Origin: Aspidiotus rigidus
Taxonomy: Eukaryota > Arthropoda > Insecta > Hemiptera > Diaspididae
Reading direction: 5' to 3'
Length of the DNA: 64,000 bases
Assembly: GCA_035079385.1 (NCBI GenBank)
Contig: JAVHKY010000023.1
Coordinates: 6,030,001 to 6,094,000 of the forward strand
Shown here: positions 29,805 through 41,137 of the stretch, piece by piece
How positions within the stretch are numbered: the first letter of the stretch is position 1
Layout of the letters: each line of letters opens with the position of its first letter
Notes under the pieces: model-generated
What the model saw: only the letters and a program-made list of their open reading frames with translations
Databases searched by the model: none
Told to the model about the DNA's origin: nothing
Translations under genes and position numbers: made by a program

Positions 29805-31137
29805 GGCATACATTTAATAGCACGCCTCAAAAAACGGAATTGCCCGCCTGTCGATAACACGCCAAGGAAACAAAATTGACACGCATAAGAAACGTATTAA
29901 ACGGATAAAAACGAAGTAAGTAGTGCACACATCCTCATATGAGTTGTGCACTCAAGATCCAAAACACTAGAAATCCTATGAAATGGACAAATACACAAAG
30001 TAAGTAGTGCTGCACACATCTTGATACAAGCTGTGCACACAAAATCAAAACACTCGAAATCTATTGAAGAGGACAAATACACCAACATGTAAGTAGTGCA
30101 CACATTCCCATATAGTGCACACTTAGAACAATGTGCGATTCACATTTAATTCATTCAACTATAATATATTAAGTAAGTAAACCTGATGCAGGAAGAAGAA
30201 ACAGGAAAGAAGACAATGGAATGTTTTGGTTACTGACAAGTCAGTACAAGCCTCAAGGCAGCATTTCAAGTGGAGTTTTTTTTTTTACCATCACCATATA
30301 TTTCATAAAGACATTACAATATTGATACATATTAAAGCAATTAACAAATATAAGTTTTCAAATAATCTACAATGGCAAAGCCCAACCGCTTCTTGAATAA
30401 ATCTGAGTTCAAGACTACATGGTACCTGCCTTCATAATAACGAACGCCGAGAAGAGTCGAAATTAACATCCGTCTACCACTTGACATGTGCAGCGTGAAA
30501 AGCTTCCTGAAGATCGAAAGGAAGCTCCAAATGGGCTTGAAGATTAGACTCCATCAAGAACCTTGATTGCCAAAAAGGGCCCGCGAAAAGGAAGAGTGGA
30601 ATTGGCAAATCACGGGAAGGATGAGAGGTGCGAATATTGTCAAAACGGCGAACTCTTGAATACAAGTCAATAATGAAACGTCCACGGCAATTGCACTGAC
30701 CCATATAACTACCGCGCATCCCCTTGGCATCATACTTCTGCCGAATCATCTTATTTTGACGACGAACCGCAGTATTTGACCAACCAGAGAAGATCTCACG
30801 ACAATGCTCGACATCCAATGCATTAACCAACTGACTCGACTGACTCCTTCGGGGTGGAACAACTGGGAAAACACCTCCATCAACAGTCATACCTCACTCA
30901 TGAGGAGTTTGAGGTTTATTATGGGGAGGCAGTCTCTACTGTCAAGCCCATCCTGGTTGGAGTTCCTCACAATAAATGTAGCAAAATCATCTTCTTTTGA
31001 AATACGGGTCGTGTACCAGTCCTGGCGTGCATTTATGGCGTTCGTCATGGTTTCAACGTCGTGTCATTTTTTTTCCATGGCGGGAGGGGAACTAGCGGTC
31101 AATATAATTTTATGAGGCGTGCACTTATATGTTTCCC
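29805..31137 (-). mobile_element. Element X copy C, complete
   Basis: 1333 bp with the standard ends (GGCATACATTTAATAGCACG at the left and, on the other strand, GGGAAACATATAAGTGCACG). Flanked by AAAAAAAAA and AGAAAAAAA (8 of 9 match), a 9-bp duplication with one change. It lies inside foldback element FB1, so it inserted later. It has the same subterminal GTAAGTAGTGCACACAT repeats as copy A. Confidence 0.9.
30474..30890 (-). CDS. Element X ORF, copy C (second frame)
   Basis: 138 codons from MTVDGGVFPVVPPRRSQSS to AAHVKW, colinear with residues 55-187 of the copy A protein. The N-terminal portion is present just upstream (MTNAINARQDWYTTRI...LLMSEV) in another frame, ending at a TGA that overlaps this ATG as ATGA. 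Copies B and D share that arrangement. Either the natural element makes two products, perhaps by reinitiation, or copy A carries a derived fusion. No function recognised. Confidence 0.6.
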   Translation of the reverse strand: MTVDGGVFPVVPPRRSQSSQLVNALDVEHCREIFSGWSNTAVRRQNKMIRQKYDAKGMRGSYMGQCNCRGRFIIDLYSRVRRFDNIRTSHPSRDLPIPLFLFAGPFWQSRFLMESNLQAHLELPFDLQEAFHAAHVKW

Positions 31138-31146
31138 AGAAAAAAA

Positions 31147-31880
31147 AACTGTTGAACTCTCCTTGGCAAGGAACAACAGGAGTTTTTGACACGGAGCCTC
31201 AGTCGATCTTTTACCGCGAGCATGTAATAAGAAACGAAGTCGCCGGTATCATTCTCTCCTTCGTCCAAAACAACAGGAGTTTTTGCGGAAGCACCCGCCT
31301 TGATTATACACTGGGCCTTAGTCGATCTATGTTGAACTCAGGGATCATTCGCTTGCCTCTGTCCAACACGGGGTCTTGGTCGTTCTCTTACCGCGAGCTC
31401 ATGACAAAAGTCGAGCTTGACGGTATCATTCCCTGTTCCTGGTGAAACCCCGAGAAATTCTGGGCGTTCGTTTGCCTCAATCAAAGACTGAGCTGTAGCT
31501 GATCGCTCATCACGAGCAAGACCGAATTTGCGGTATCCTCCCATTGCCTGAATCAAGGAGTTCTTGCACTTTGGCCCGCTTCGTTCATAGGTGAGGCGTC
31601 AGTTGATTTCTCATTGCAAGAAGGCAACAGAAGACCAACTTTGCGTTCTTTGACTTAAGCAACGAGAGTTTTCGCACTTTTTCCCGCTTTGATCGTACGC
31701 AGAGCCCTAGTCGGTCTCTCACCGCGAACCTTTAACAGAAGATGAATTTGTCGTCTCCCTCCAATCCCCCAAATGAGGAGAATTTCCGCAGTTTCCTCTA
31801 CGGGATCTGTTACCCGACGCTTGTCGATCTCTCACTCCGCGAGCACTGAACGGCAGACGAACTTGTCGACATTCCTTCCA
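31147..31880 (+). repeat. Degenerate tandem array, about 105-115-bp period
   Basis: Units share AACAACAGGAGTTTTTG, CCCGCTTTGAT and GTCGATCTCTCACCGCGAG and are heavily diverged. The array forms the middle of FB1 and is not palindromic. Confidence 0.7.
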
Positions 31881-32959
31881 TCCCGTGAATCAACAATTTT
31901 ACGGCAGAATGAGGAAAATTTTTGAATTTTCATTTTGGAGATCATCTAGGGCCATTTCAGTATTATTCTCGGACTCGGCGCTAAATTTTACTTCAGAATT
32001 GAAACTAACGTTTGAAGATTACGCAATTTTTCATCTTGGAGGAATTTTGATTCTCTCATCATCCCATTTTGGTACTCCGAAGTATTTTTTTAAGCATTTT
32101 TTCGGACTCGGCGCAAAATGCCACTTGAAAATCGAATTAAAATTTGAAAGTCTGAACGATTTTCTAATTTGGGGAAATTTTGGCCTCTTTTGGGCCCAAT
32201 AACTCATTTTGGTGCTTCGAGGAATTTATCAAGAATTTTTTTCGGACTCAGCGCAAAATGCCACTTGAAAATCGAATTAAAATTTTAAAGTTTGAACGAT
32301 TTTCCAATTTCGGAAAATTTGGGCCTTTTTGGCCTCATTAACCCCCTTTTGGCGCTTCAAAGAACTGTTTAAGCATTTTTTTGGCTTTCATCGCAGAATT
32401 CCACTTGAAAATCGAATTGAAATTTGAATGTTTGATCAATTTTTCAATTTGGGGAAATTTCTACCTTTTTTGGGCCCATTAACCCATGTCGATACGTCGA
32501 AGAATTTTTTAAACATTTTTTTCGGACTCAGCGTGAAATTCTACTTAAAAATTGAAATACAATTCAAAAGTTTGAACGATTTTCCAACTTGGGGGGAATT
32601 TTGACCCTTTTTGGGCCATTTTGGTGCTTTTTAGGATTTTCGTTTTCCTCGTCCAAATTCACTTAAGAAACAATAATTCGATTATTAACATTTTCGAAAT
32701 TCACCTCAATACTGTAAATTAATTAAATTTCAAGCCCTATTTTGGGAAGCCTGGCGATTTGGTGAACGTTCGGCACATTTTGGTCCATAACTCGGCTCAG
32801 AAAAGTCGTAGGAACTTCGAATGTGGCTCAAATTAAAGATGAAATTGAGATACAAAGTTCGCACATTTAAACTACACGTCTAACGTTTTGCGTTTTCGCG
32901 CTACGACAGATTTAACGTAAACTCCCATTTAAATGGTAACATCTTTCTGGTCCACCCTG

Positions 32960-34630
32960 TATATGATAGGAGGGGGACTTGGAAAAATTTCGACCCCTTA
33001 GCCATATATGATACGAGGAGGACTTAGAAAAATTCCTACCTCTGAGCTATGTATGATAGGAGGGGGACTTGGAAAGACGACGGCTTCCTTGAAATTGCAG
33101 CGCGTTCAAGTTGTCACGTCATGATTTTCAGGACTTGGAAAAACTTCAGGCTCTAGGGGACTCGGGACTGCGAGTTCCCCGCTGCCACTGCAGTCCTGTA
33201 ATGGCATCTAATTTTCTTGTTTGGGGTTACATACTTCGGAGTTTGCGAGTGTTTTACCCCAATTTTCAAATAATTTCATACAATACTAAAGCCAGTTGGT
33301 CGAATCAAAGTAACAAGAATTTTCAAAACGCTCCCTTGAAAAATTTGACTTTTGTCACTCGGGCACGATGTGCATGTCAGCATCGACTGACTTAATTTTC
33401 CATAGAACAGGTTCCCTATTGAAAATTCGATGTTTGTGCTATGTACGATAGGAGGAAGACGTGGGGAAAATTTTTATAATCAAGAGTCCAAATTTTTCCG
33501 AGTCCCCCGGTTCCCATGAAGCAGGTTCACTGCAACCTTCGTTCAAATCCGTTACAGAACCTGCGAGTGTTTTTTCCAAGTCCCCCTCCCATCGGGTAAA
33601 TGTAGCTCGACTGTCAGCACTTTTTCTAAATTTCCGCACTTTCATTATAGTAGCTCGAAAATTGAAATTTCTTTCAAGTCCTTCCTCCTCCTCCTCCTCC
33701 TCCTCCTCTTCTTATCATGTTTACTTTGAGAAATGTCTTCTTCTACTTTTTCTGAAAACAATAACGACGGCTTCCTTAACAAAGTCAAACGAGAAACGCG
33801 GGGGAAACCTGTTCTATGGTTCGAATTGGTTTTGGTATGGAGATATTCAAATTGTATTATGGTGTAAATAGCCTGAAATTGGAAATTGTTTCAATATCCT
33901 TTTCTATCATTTAGTCCCCTTCCTTTCATTTATTATGGCTGGAGAGTCAAAATTATTTCAAGTCCCTTTTCTATCGTGACCCTAAAGTTGAAATTTCTCC
34001 AAGTCCCCCTTCTATCATATACTATGACTGGAAATTCGAAATTTTTCCAAGTCCTCCTTCTATGATATATTATAGCTCGAGAGAACAATTCTCCACATCG
34101 AAACCAAATCCCATACAAGAGGTTGCCTAAATAACTCGCTCAACTTCGTTAATGAAGCCATCTTTTTTTCAAGACTCTTACGTCTTTCAGCGAGAATCGA
34201 ATCAAAAAGTCATGGGCCCCTTAACTAAGTTAAAAGAGGGGTAGTAGGGGACCTGTTTTATAGGGCATGTAGGGTCTGAAAAATGTGGATTGTGACCTTA
34301 CGAGGCTGATCTATGACGTCATCAGATTGTGACGTCACAAGGCTGACCTATGACGTCACCAAATTGTGACGTCACAGATCCAGACTTTAGAGGTACATGT
34401 GATAGGAGGGGGACTTGTAAAAATTTCGACTTCCAAGCTATATATAATGGGAGGGGAATTAAAAAAAAATTGATCTTCAAGCTATATATGATAGGAAAGG
34501 GACTTGGAAAAATGTTGACTTCCAAGGTATATACCTCCAAGCTATGTATGAGGGGGGAGGGCACGAGGGGACTTGAAAAAAATTTCGACCTTCGAGCTAT
34601 AATTATATTATAGGAGGTCGACCTCTAAAC
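32960..34630. repeat. Mosaic of the dispersed satellite family
   Basis: Many partial 46-bp units (GATAGGAGGGGGACTTGGAA, AAATTTCGACC, GAGCTATATATGATAGGA) in both orientations, mixed with GACGGCTTCCTTAACRAAGT and AACAGGTTCCCT blocks. The region includes a (CCT)n run at 33684-33711. The short open frames are incidental. Confidence 0.8.
34314..34374. promoter_or_regulatory. Cluster of four TGACGTCA palindromes
   Basis: TGACGTCA occurs at 34314, 34330, 34351 and 34367 within a duplicated block of about 37 bp. TGACGTCA is the full CRE/ATF-binding palindrome. More copies lie at 35074 and 35148. No gene start is recognised nearby, so a regulatory role is not shown. Confidence 0.4.
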
Positions 34631-35900
34631 GACCTTGAGGTCGCCGGACGGTGGATATTTTTTCCGAAGAACCCCCCGTTAAAACAGGTTCCATGATGTT
34701 AAAACGATTCAATGAGACTATTCAAATGTATAACTCTGTGGTCGTTAATATTCGAAATCACGAAAATTTCTCCGCTAAAAGGCGTCTGATCAAAGATTTC
34801 TAAATGACCTCCTTCCCTCTGTGGAACAGGGAAAATTTGGAGCTAGGAACCTGTGTAGAAATGGCCTTACAGGACGATTGAGCTCTGAACCTGTAAGCTA
34901 GGCTGTAGGTAATTATAGAGTCTTGAGCTAATTTTCTGCTCGAGGTTATTATTTTAAAATCTAGCCTAGGATCTACTAAGACGCTTCAAATTAAGATCTC
35001 CTTCTCAATGTGAACTATAGGTTCGAATTTGATTGATGTATGGTCAAGAAAAATTACAAGTTGGAGAAGAACATGACGTCATCAATGTACTTCGATGATT
35101 GAAAGGAGATGAAAGAGGCACTCGAAAAAATTACAAGCGTGAGGACATGACGTCATCAGGACCGGAAGTCATCTAAAATTTTTAAAAACAATCAAATGAT
35201 TTGTTCAAATTCTCATAGAGGAGGGAAAAATTAGAGAGTGATGTCAAGAAAAATCGCGATAGTTACACGAAGGAAGTGGACGGACTTCCAGGAATTTTAA
35301 AAATTTCATCTACGTAGACGAATTTTCAAGAGTTTCTCAACTCTACGCCAAATTTAACAGCCACAATCAAAAGGCTGGTACGGCTTATAAACTATTTTAA
35401 CATATTCTTACCGAATTATATTCCCAGATGTAAAATAATATGCTTCTATAACTGACCGAATTTTCTACCAAGAATGCAGATTGTGCAGATTATGATATTA
35501 CGCGCTCACCGATAGCCATCAAGTAATTTAAACTATACCGTATTCCATACAACTACCCTTGACTCTTGAGCTATAATAAAAAAAAAGAGAGGATTCCGCG
35601 AAACAAATAAAAAATGATTTATTCCTTTAAAGTGGGTTATATTCTGTAGAGGTGAGTATGACTTCTTTCTTCCCTTTCTTCGAGTTTTATCGTAGGTACG
35701 CATCGTTCTTCGAGACACCTACCCTACTTCGAAGTACGAGATGAATGACTGGTCACTAAGCCATCGAGTAGGTCGAACGAAATGTAATTAATGAACAAAC
35801 CGAGAAGCGTCTCGGATGAAGCGAAAAATGATTGACTGCTAAAATTACCGGTATTAATTCTGTTGAGAAAATCGTCTTATAAATCTTGTTGTTTGCACCA
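34631..35900. other. No gene recognised
   Basis: Contains satellite-family scraps (AAACAGGTTCC at 34683), two isolated TGACGTCA sites and otherwise unremarkable AT-rich DNA. Confidence 0.45.
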
Positions 35901-35908
35901 AATTTGCT

Positions 35909-36100
35909 TTATCGTTTCGACGTTAGCCGTCCTTTGTGACCTGTAGCGAGATAATGTTTGTCGCTGGAAAGATCACTTTTTACTATATTATACATAATAT
36001 TTATTTTATTGCTTTTTTCATATCTCATAAATTTGAATGCTGATGTGTAACTACTCATTACGACAAAAAGGCAAAACCTTCGTCTCAGAGAAAAATTCAT
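35909..36100 (-). pseudogene. Unknown 63-codon coding-like frame
   Basis: ATG-initiated (MNFSLRRRFCLFVVMSSY), ending KHYLATGHKGRLTSKR before TAA. A balanced, basic composition suggests a real protein or its C-terminal piece. No family recognised. Confidence 0.4.
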
Positions 36101-36697
36101 ATATTATGAATATCAAACATACGAAATTCTTGTTTGCGAGAATATTTATTTTGTTAAAAAAGTAATGCTCTCTTCCTGTTATCGGTTGTTAATCTGTAAA
36201 CCATCTAACTGCATCTCGTCTACTCGTCTTACCATATTCTGGACCCTTTTTTTCCAGTAAAACATTACTATAATACGTATAATACTTACAGTTAGTTGCG
36301 GAGAAGTTTACCTACGAGAAAAAAATATTTAATTAGGTAGGAAGGATGCGTATCGTGCAGTCCATAATTTACGAAAAAATTTTGTACAGTTTTCATCGAG
36401 TTATCGTTTACATTATTTATTTTTTTCGTTTCATGATGAATTAATTCGGTTATACATGGACGAGCGTACGAAAATCGTGTACATTGTACGAAAAGACATA
36501 ATTTAGTAGTATATCAAATTACAAAAGTCATTCGAGTCAGAAGGAATGCTCGCAATTTATATCGTTCTGTACAGAAATCTGTGAATGTATACGTACGCGA
36601 ATGAAAAATTATAAATAATATTTTGCTTTAATTACGTAACAAAACCTACAGTACAAGGAGAACCAGTTTCCAATTTTTCGAGTCTTACTATAAGCTC
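36101..36697. other. AT-rich island interior
   Basis: No frame with convincing composition. Confidence 0.35.
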
Positions 36698-36940
36698 TTG
36701 CAATTCTTTTTCACCTTTTCCGTCTTCTTATTTGTAGGTATTTTCATCGTGGTTTCCCATCTGCGCGAAACTGTCTTCGCGGATAAAATTACGATAGTCA
36801 GAATGATCACGAATGAGTCTAGAAGAGAAAATTTATCGCGCGAAAACAATAATATTATTAAGATTTTCTATGCCGGTGTTCTGTTCAATAAATATGTGTC
36901 CTCGGGCACGTGGCCTCTATATTGTATCCAGGTAACTTAA
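36698..36940 (+). pseudogene. Unknown 80-codon frame with N-terminal membrane anchor
   Basis: Strongly hydrophobic start (FFFTFSVFLFVGIFIVVS), then a charged domain (ADKITIVRMITNESRREN) and VLFNKYVSSGTWPLYC. This type II anchor layout is common among envelope proteins of large insect DNA viruses but is not diagnostic. The start codon is not ATG in this frame. No specific family recognised. Confidence 0.4.
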
Positions 36941-37221
36941 TACCAGAGATTTAGTTTCTCAAAATAAAGGTGATAAGTTCATTATTGTGAGCGAAGAAAT
37001 TTATTCACCTATATCGTCTACAATATACGTAGCGTAGTGTAGAGAGCCTAGGTATACATAATATATTGATTGATGATCGATACTTCCTTTCCGAAAGTAT
37101 CGAACTTCTACGCACGATAGTGTCGGAAATTATTTCGTATTGTATTTCACTTTTCCCATTGTGAATCACCTTTAGGCCACGCGGCTAAAAAAATATAGTC
37201 CACGAACTAAAAGATCGGAAA

Positions 37222-37371
37222 TCATTTGCTTTCCGGAAAGAAAGTCTTCGTAATCAAGGTATATTTTCTGTGAACTTGGCGACTTGACATTTCTTCATCT
37301 ACACTAGTATGAGTGCGACCCCTCGCGGCTAATTTATCATCTCGGTTCGCTAGACGTCTCGCCAAGTTTTT
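37222..37371 (-). pseudogene. Unknown 49-codon coding-like frame
   Basis: Open between two stops; reads LARRLANRDDKLAARGRTHT, then VDEEMSSRQVHRKY, and ends TFFPESK. High Arg/Ala/Asp content from GC-containing codons in AT-rich surroundings makes chance unlikely. A fragment of a larger unknown protein. Confidence 0.4.
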
Positions 37372-37494
37372 TTACCTACAATATTGCAAGTAAGAATGCT
37401 AATTACGTTCGCGTTGATTGAATTACCTATACGGTATCAATTTTAACTGAAAATATACTTTACGGCTGGTCATTTGGATAATTATGTTCGCCAC

Positions 37495-38200
37495 TTGCTG
37501 TTCGTTGTTTTTTTTTTTTTGGGGGGGGGAGGGAGGCTCAAAGAAGGGAAAGATAATGTGGGATTCGATCTGGGTGAGGCAAGAAGAAAAGGTTGCAGCT
37601 CTCGAAGTGCACTGATCGTCAAATTGTTTTTTAAATTTTAACAAGCTGTCAGCTGTACTTGGGCCATTTATCTCGCTGTACAAAATTATTGAATGATTAC
37701 GTTGTTGAATTGGGAAGGCAGTATAGTGTAGGAAAATTAGAACAATATTGGGAAAAAAAAAGTTTTGCTGAAAATGGTTCAGAATGCGGTCCTGAACATC
37801 ATACTGAAAATCCCGCGTTTTCCCCCTGGAACTTATTTTTTTATAGTAATTTGACCCCCCCCCCCCAAAAAAAAAAAAAAAAAAAAAAAAATCAATTTTT
37901 CTCCTATATCGCACAAAATTGAAATTTTATTAAAAAATGTTTCGAACAAAAGTTCTTTCTCGTTAAATTTTCTACCAAATAACGTATCCAATGTTCCGCC
38001 TAGGTCAATTAGTGCCCCGGCAAAGCCTGCAATGTTCAAAAGAGGACCAAAATCGGTTTTTCCAAATATCATCCAAAATTGAAATTTTAACAAAAAATGT
38101 TTCCAATAAAAATTGTTCCTCGTTGAATTTCCTATCAAATGAGCCATCCAGCTTTCAGGGTAGGGCAACTAGTCTGCAAAAAAGGGCCTTCGATGTTAAA
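37495..38200. repeat. Homopolymer runs and a two-unit 170-bp tandem repeat
   Basis: A T-run then G-run at 37508-37529 and C-run then A-run at 37853-37891. Segments starting near 37892 and 38063 share AAAATTGAAATTTTA, AAAAAATGTTTC and a TTCCTCGTT-like block with a period of about 170 bp. Confidence 0.7.
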
Positions 38201-38459
38201 AATATAAGGATGCTATATTTTTCTCATGGTCAGATAGTTTTGGTGCTGATTTATGGAAGTCTTCCATCATTACAGATTGTAAAGACTATGTTTTTACCAG
38301 TGATAGAAATATTGAAAAGATGGAAATTAAATAAATATTTTTCTCATATTCATGACTCACATGGTACCTAGGTATTGAAATAGAAACAATTGAAGTCGCG
38401 TCGTATCAAAGACTCTACGGCAGCTGCAATACTCTCCGACCTACGAGTAGTAATATCCC

Positions 38460-38930
38460 CCCTTGGGTACACCTTGTGAGGTTCTTGAGGCCTGTATCAG
38501 TTTTATTTTGAGAACACTTTGCTCGGTCAATTTTATAGACAAGCCATTGAACAAATGTACGTTTCAAGTTTTCGCGAAAAAAGTCCGCCGGAAAATTGAT
38601 TTGGCCTCTCTATCTCCCACTGAAGACGCTGCATGGTTTCATTTCTATACAGAGTGAACTACCAAGTACAATTGTGGCGTGGTTATGAGAAAGATCCTTT
38701 AGAATGCGGGGATGGAAATGAATCGATGGCATATTGGAGCCTATAACAATGAACGAAGCGCCAGCGCCACGCCGGACCACCTCCTACAACTTATTTCTAG
38801 TGGGTGCGCCAAAGGATGTAGAAATGCTTGTAGTTGCCGAAAAGCAGATGAACAATAGATATTCCTCAGATAATAGAGGGTAATTTGGTACTTTCATCGA
38901 AGAAAAAACGTGTATTTTAATCATTCCGAC
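38460..38930 (+). pseudogene. Relic of a Cys-rich-tail protein of transposon-associated type
   Basis: Successive frames give KIDLASLSPTEDAAW, then in another frame YQVQLWRG...DPLECG, then DHLLQLISSGCAKGCRNACS followed by CRK. The order (SLPPT-like, Y-x-Q-x-W, DPL, then a C-x3-GC-x3-C-x-CRK tail) is one I associate with a multicopy, uncharacterised protein family found in many insect genomes. That family assignment is from memory and needs a search. Frameshifts make it non-functional. Confidence 0.35.
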
Positions 38931-39084
38931 CTCGATGATGAAAATGTACTGTTCAAAACGTTGGTCAGTTTTTTCATCAACGGAAGAGCCAAATTCAACT
39001 CTCTTATTCTTTTCTTACAGTGTTTAATCGTCTACATTATACTTGTGCCTCAATTGTTTGAATTTGTGTTGAAAATAGTTTTTA

Positions 39085-39890
39085 ACAGGTAACCTGTTTT
39101 ATGGGGGGCTTTTTGAGAAATTTGCCGTGCGCCGTCCGCCGTCCAGCAAAAACGACGGCTTCCTTAACGAAGTTAAACGAGGAACGCTGGGAACCTATTT
39201 TATGAGTCAAATTGGATATGGTATTGAAAATTCAAGGAAGCCTAGACCTAGACAAGGCTAGTATAAAGAAGGCCTACACCTAATATAAGCCTAGTATGAT
39301 ATAGTTTGAGATTCTAAATTTTTCTCGAATCTCCAGCTATATATGTATGATAGCTCGAGAGTTGAAATTTTTCCAAGTCCCTTTCATATCATATATAGCT
39401 CGAGAGTCTAAACTTTTCCAAGTCCCTCTCCTATCATATATGGCTCGAGAGTCGAAATTTTTCCAAGTTTTTCGCTGGACGGCGGACACCGGACACCGGA
39501 CGGCAAATTTCTCAAAAAGCCCCCCATAAAACAGGTTCCCTGTTAAAAACTTGGAAAAATTTCAACTCTCGAGCCATATATGATAGGAGAGAGACTAGGA
39601 AAAAATTCGACTATCGAGCTATATATATGATAGGAGGGGGACTTGGAAAAATTTCGACTATCGAGCTATATATGATAGGAGGGGGACTTAAAAAAATTTT
39701 GACTCTCGAGTTATATAATTATGATAGGAGGGGGACTTGGAAAAATTTCGACTCTCGAGTTATATAATTATGATAGGAGGGGAACTTGGAAAAATTTCGA
39801 CTCTCGAGTTATATAATTATGATAGGAGGGGACTTCGAAAAATTTCGACTCTCGAGCCATATATGATAGGAGGGGGACTTGGAAAAATTT
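39085..39890. repeat. Palindromic satellite block
   Basis: 39091-39145 (AACCTGTTTTATGGGGGGCT ... GTCCAGC) is repeated inversely at about 39470-39540. 46-bp units run in one orientation at 39350-39470 (CCTATCATATATGGCTCGAG) and the opposite one at 39540-39890 (about seven units). Also contains GACGGCTTCCTTAACGAAGT and a TAGACCTAGACAAGGC block, in the inverse order of 59.7-59.88 kb. Confidence 0.85.
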
Positions 39891-41130
39891 TTTTTCTTAA
39901 AATGTTTACCAATGTCTTTTGGGCAGACTGGCTGGTGGGTTATGAGAGGTAGTAGACGATATTGACGACGACTTGCAGGATGTATCAAGTCAGGACGAGG
40001 TGAGTCCAGTATTGATGACGATTCGTCAGTAATCACAGGCGAAGAGTATGACGAGAGCGAATAATATCAAATCCCTCCATCCCGAATGTAAGACTACTGT
40101 AAGTGGGCAGGCTAACTCTTATTAGAAAGCGTAGAAAATTGATATGCAGGGCATAGGTCGGATGGAGGAGCTCAAGTCATGTGCGAGAAACGACCTCCCT
40201 CCTCAGGCTATAGTATAAAATTATGTGTACATATATTACGTGAAATATACTAGCCTCATGGAGTAAGATTCAGTTCATGAACCTACAGGCAAATGTACCT
40301 AAAACACTTTTTTCTTATAAGTGCGTGCCACTAAGTCAATGTTAAGTCAGTGAGATCATTTGCTAATTTCTCATGAAATGGAAAAAGTATTGAATTCAAG
40401 GAGACGAGTAGCAAAATAAGTGTAATTGGAGCATATTTCATCCAAGGTGATCAAGGACTAGAAAATTTGCTCAACTTATTCAACATCCAGCGGCGGATTT
40501 GACTTTTTTGCGGCCCTGGGCAAATGGCTAAGTGTCGCCGCCGTCATGTCACGATTGCTACCATTCATTTCACAAAAATAAAAAAGTCGAATATTTTCTA
40601 ATTTGTTTTTTCTATTTTTAAAACGACACCTAATACTTGAAAACGTCTCACCATACTTGAAATAAAAGAAATATAAAGAGGCAAATTTTGTTTTGGAACC
40701 ATTTTGTTTCAATTTTTTTTTTCTCATGACAGAATCGGATTTCCGAGTTTACACATAACAATATATTTGGAGTGAGCAACGAAGTTGCAGGATATCGGCT
40801 TGTATATTATATTTATGAGAAAAACTTAGCTACTCCTTCTAATGCTATTTGGTATAATATTTTCAAATCTATTAATATACATTTGTTCTTTTTTCTTTGT
40901 TGTGTATATAGGTAAGTTATGATTATTTGAATTCGTGTTTGGAGAAAATTGAAATGAACGGTACTGTCTTACAATTTTGTTTGTGGAATGGTTTCCATCG
41001 ATGACAGGTAATATTTAGAGATACTATTGGACAAGCGAGTTTTTAAAAACGACAATCTGCTGGTGCACAAAACACAAGGATCATTTTTCATGACTCTCAT
41101 CAGATTTTGGGGTAGGGAATGCAAAACTCT
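39891..41130. other. No gene recognised
   Basis: 39945-40070 contains an acidic frame (DDIDDDLQDVSSQDEV) that could be the tail of a retroelement ORF. The rest is AT-rich. A minus-strand frame at 40969-41166 reaches into the satellite. Confidence 0.35.
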
Positions 41131-41137
41131 TGTGTCG

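Larger units (their letters stand above)
29199..32959. mobile_element. Foldback element FB1, about 200-bp terminal inverted repeats
   Basis: The ends are CAGGGTGGACCAGAAAGATG and its complement. Arms of about 205 bp (29199-29400 and 32755-32959) match closely. Internal to each arm are subterminal tandem blocks (left unit 139 bp, with ACCAAAATGGGTTAATGG; right 31.9-32.64 kb in inverse orientation). The flanking satellite reads GAGCTATA on the left and TATATGATAGG on the right, consistent with a TA target duplication, which would suit a Tc1/mariner-type transposase. No transposase is present. Element X copy C is nested in the left half. Excluding it, FB1 is about 2.4 kb. Confidence 0.85.

Noticed and set aside
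31119..31556. Frames of 72-108 codons in the middle of FB1
   Set aside because: They lie in a degenerate 105-115-bp tandem array with no protein-like conservation between units.
33439..33871. 136-codon frame with a serine run
   Set aside because: The Ser run is a (CCT/TCC)n microsatellite; the rest is satellite family sequence.
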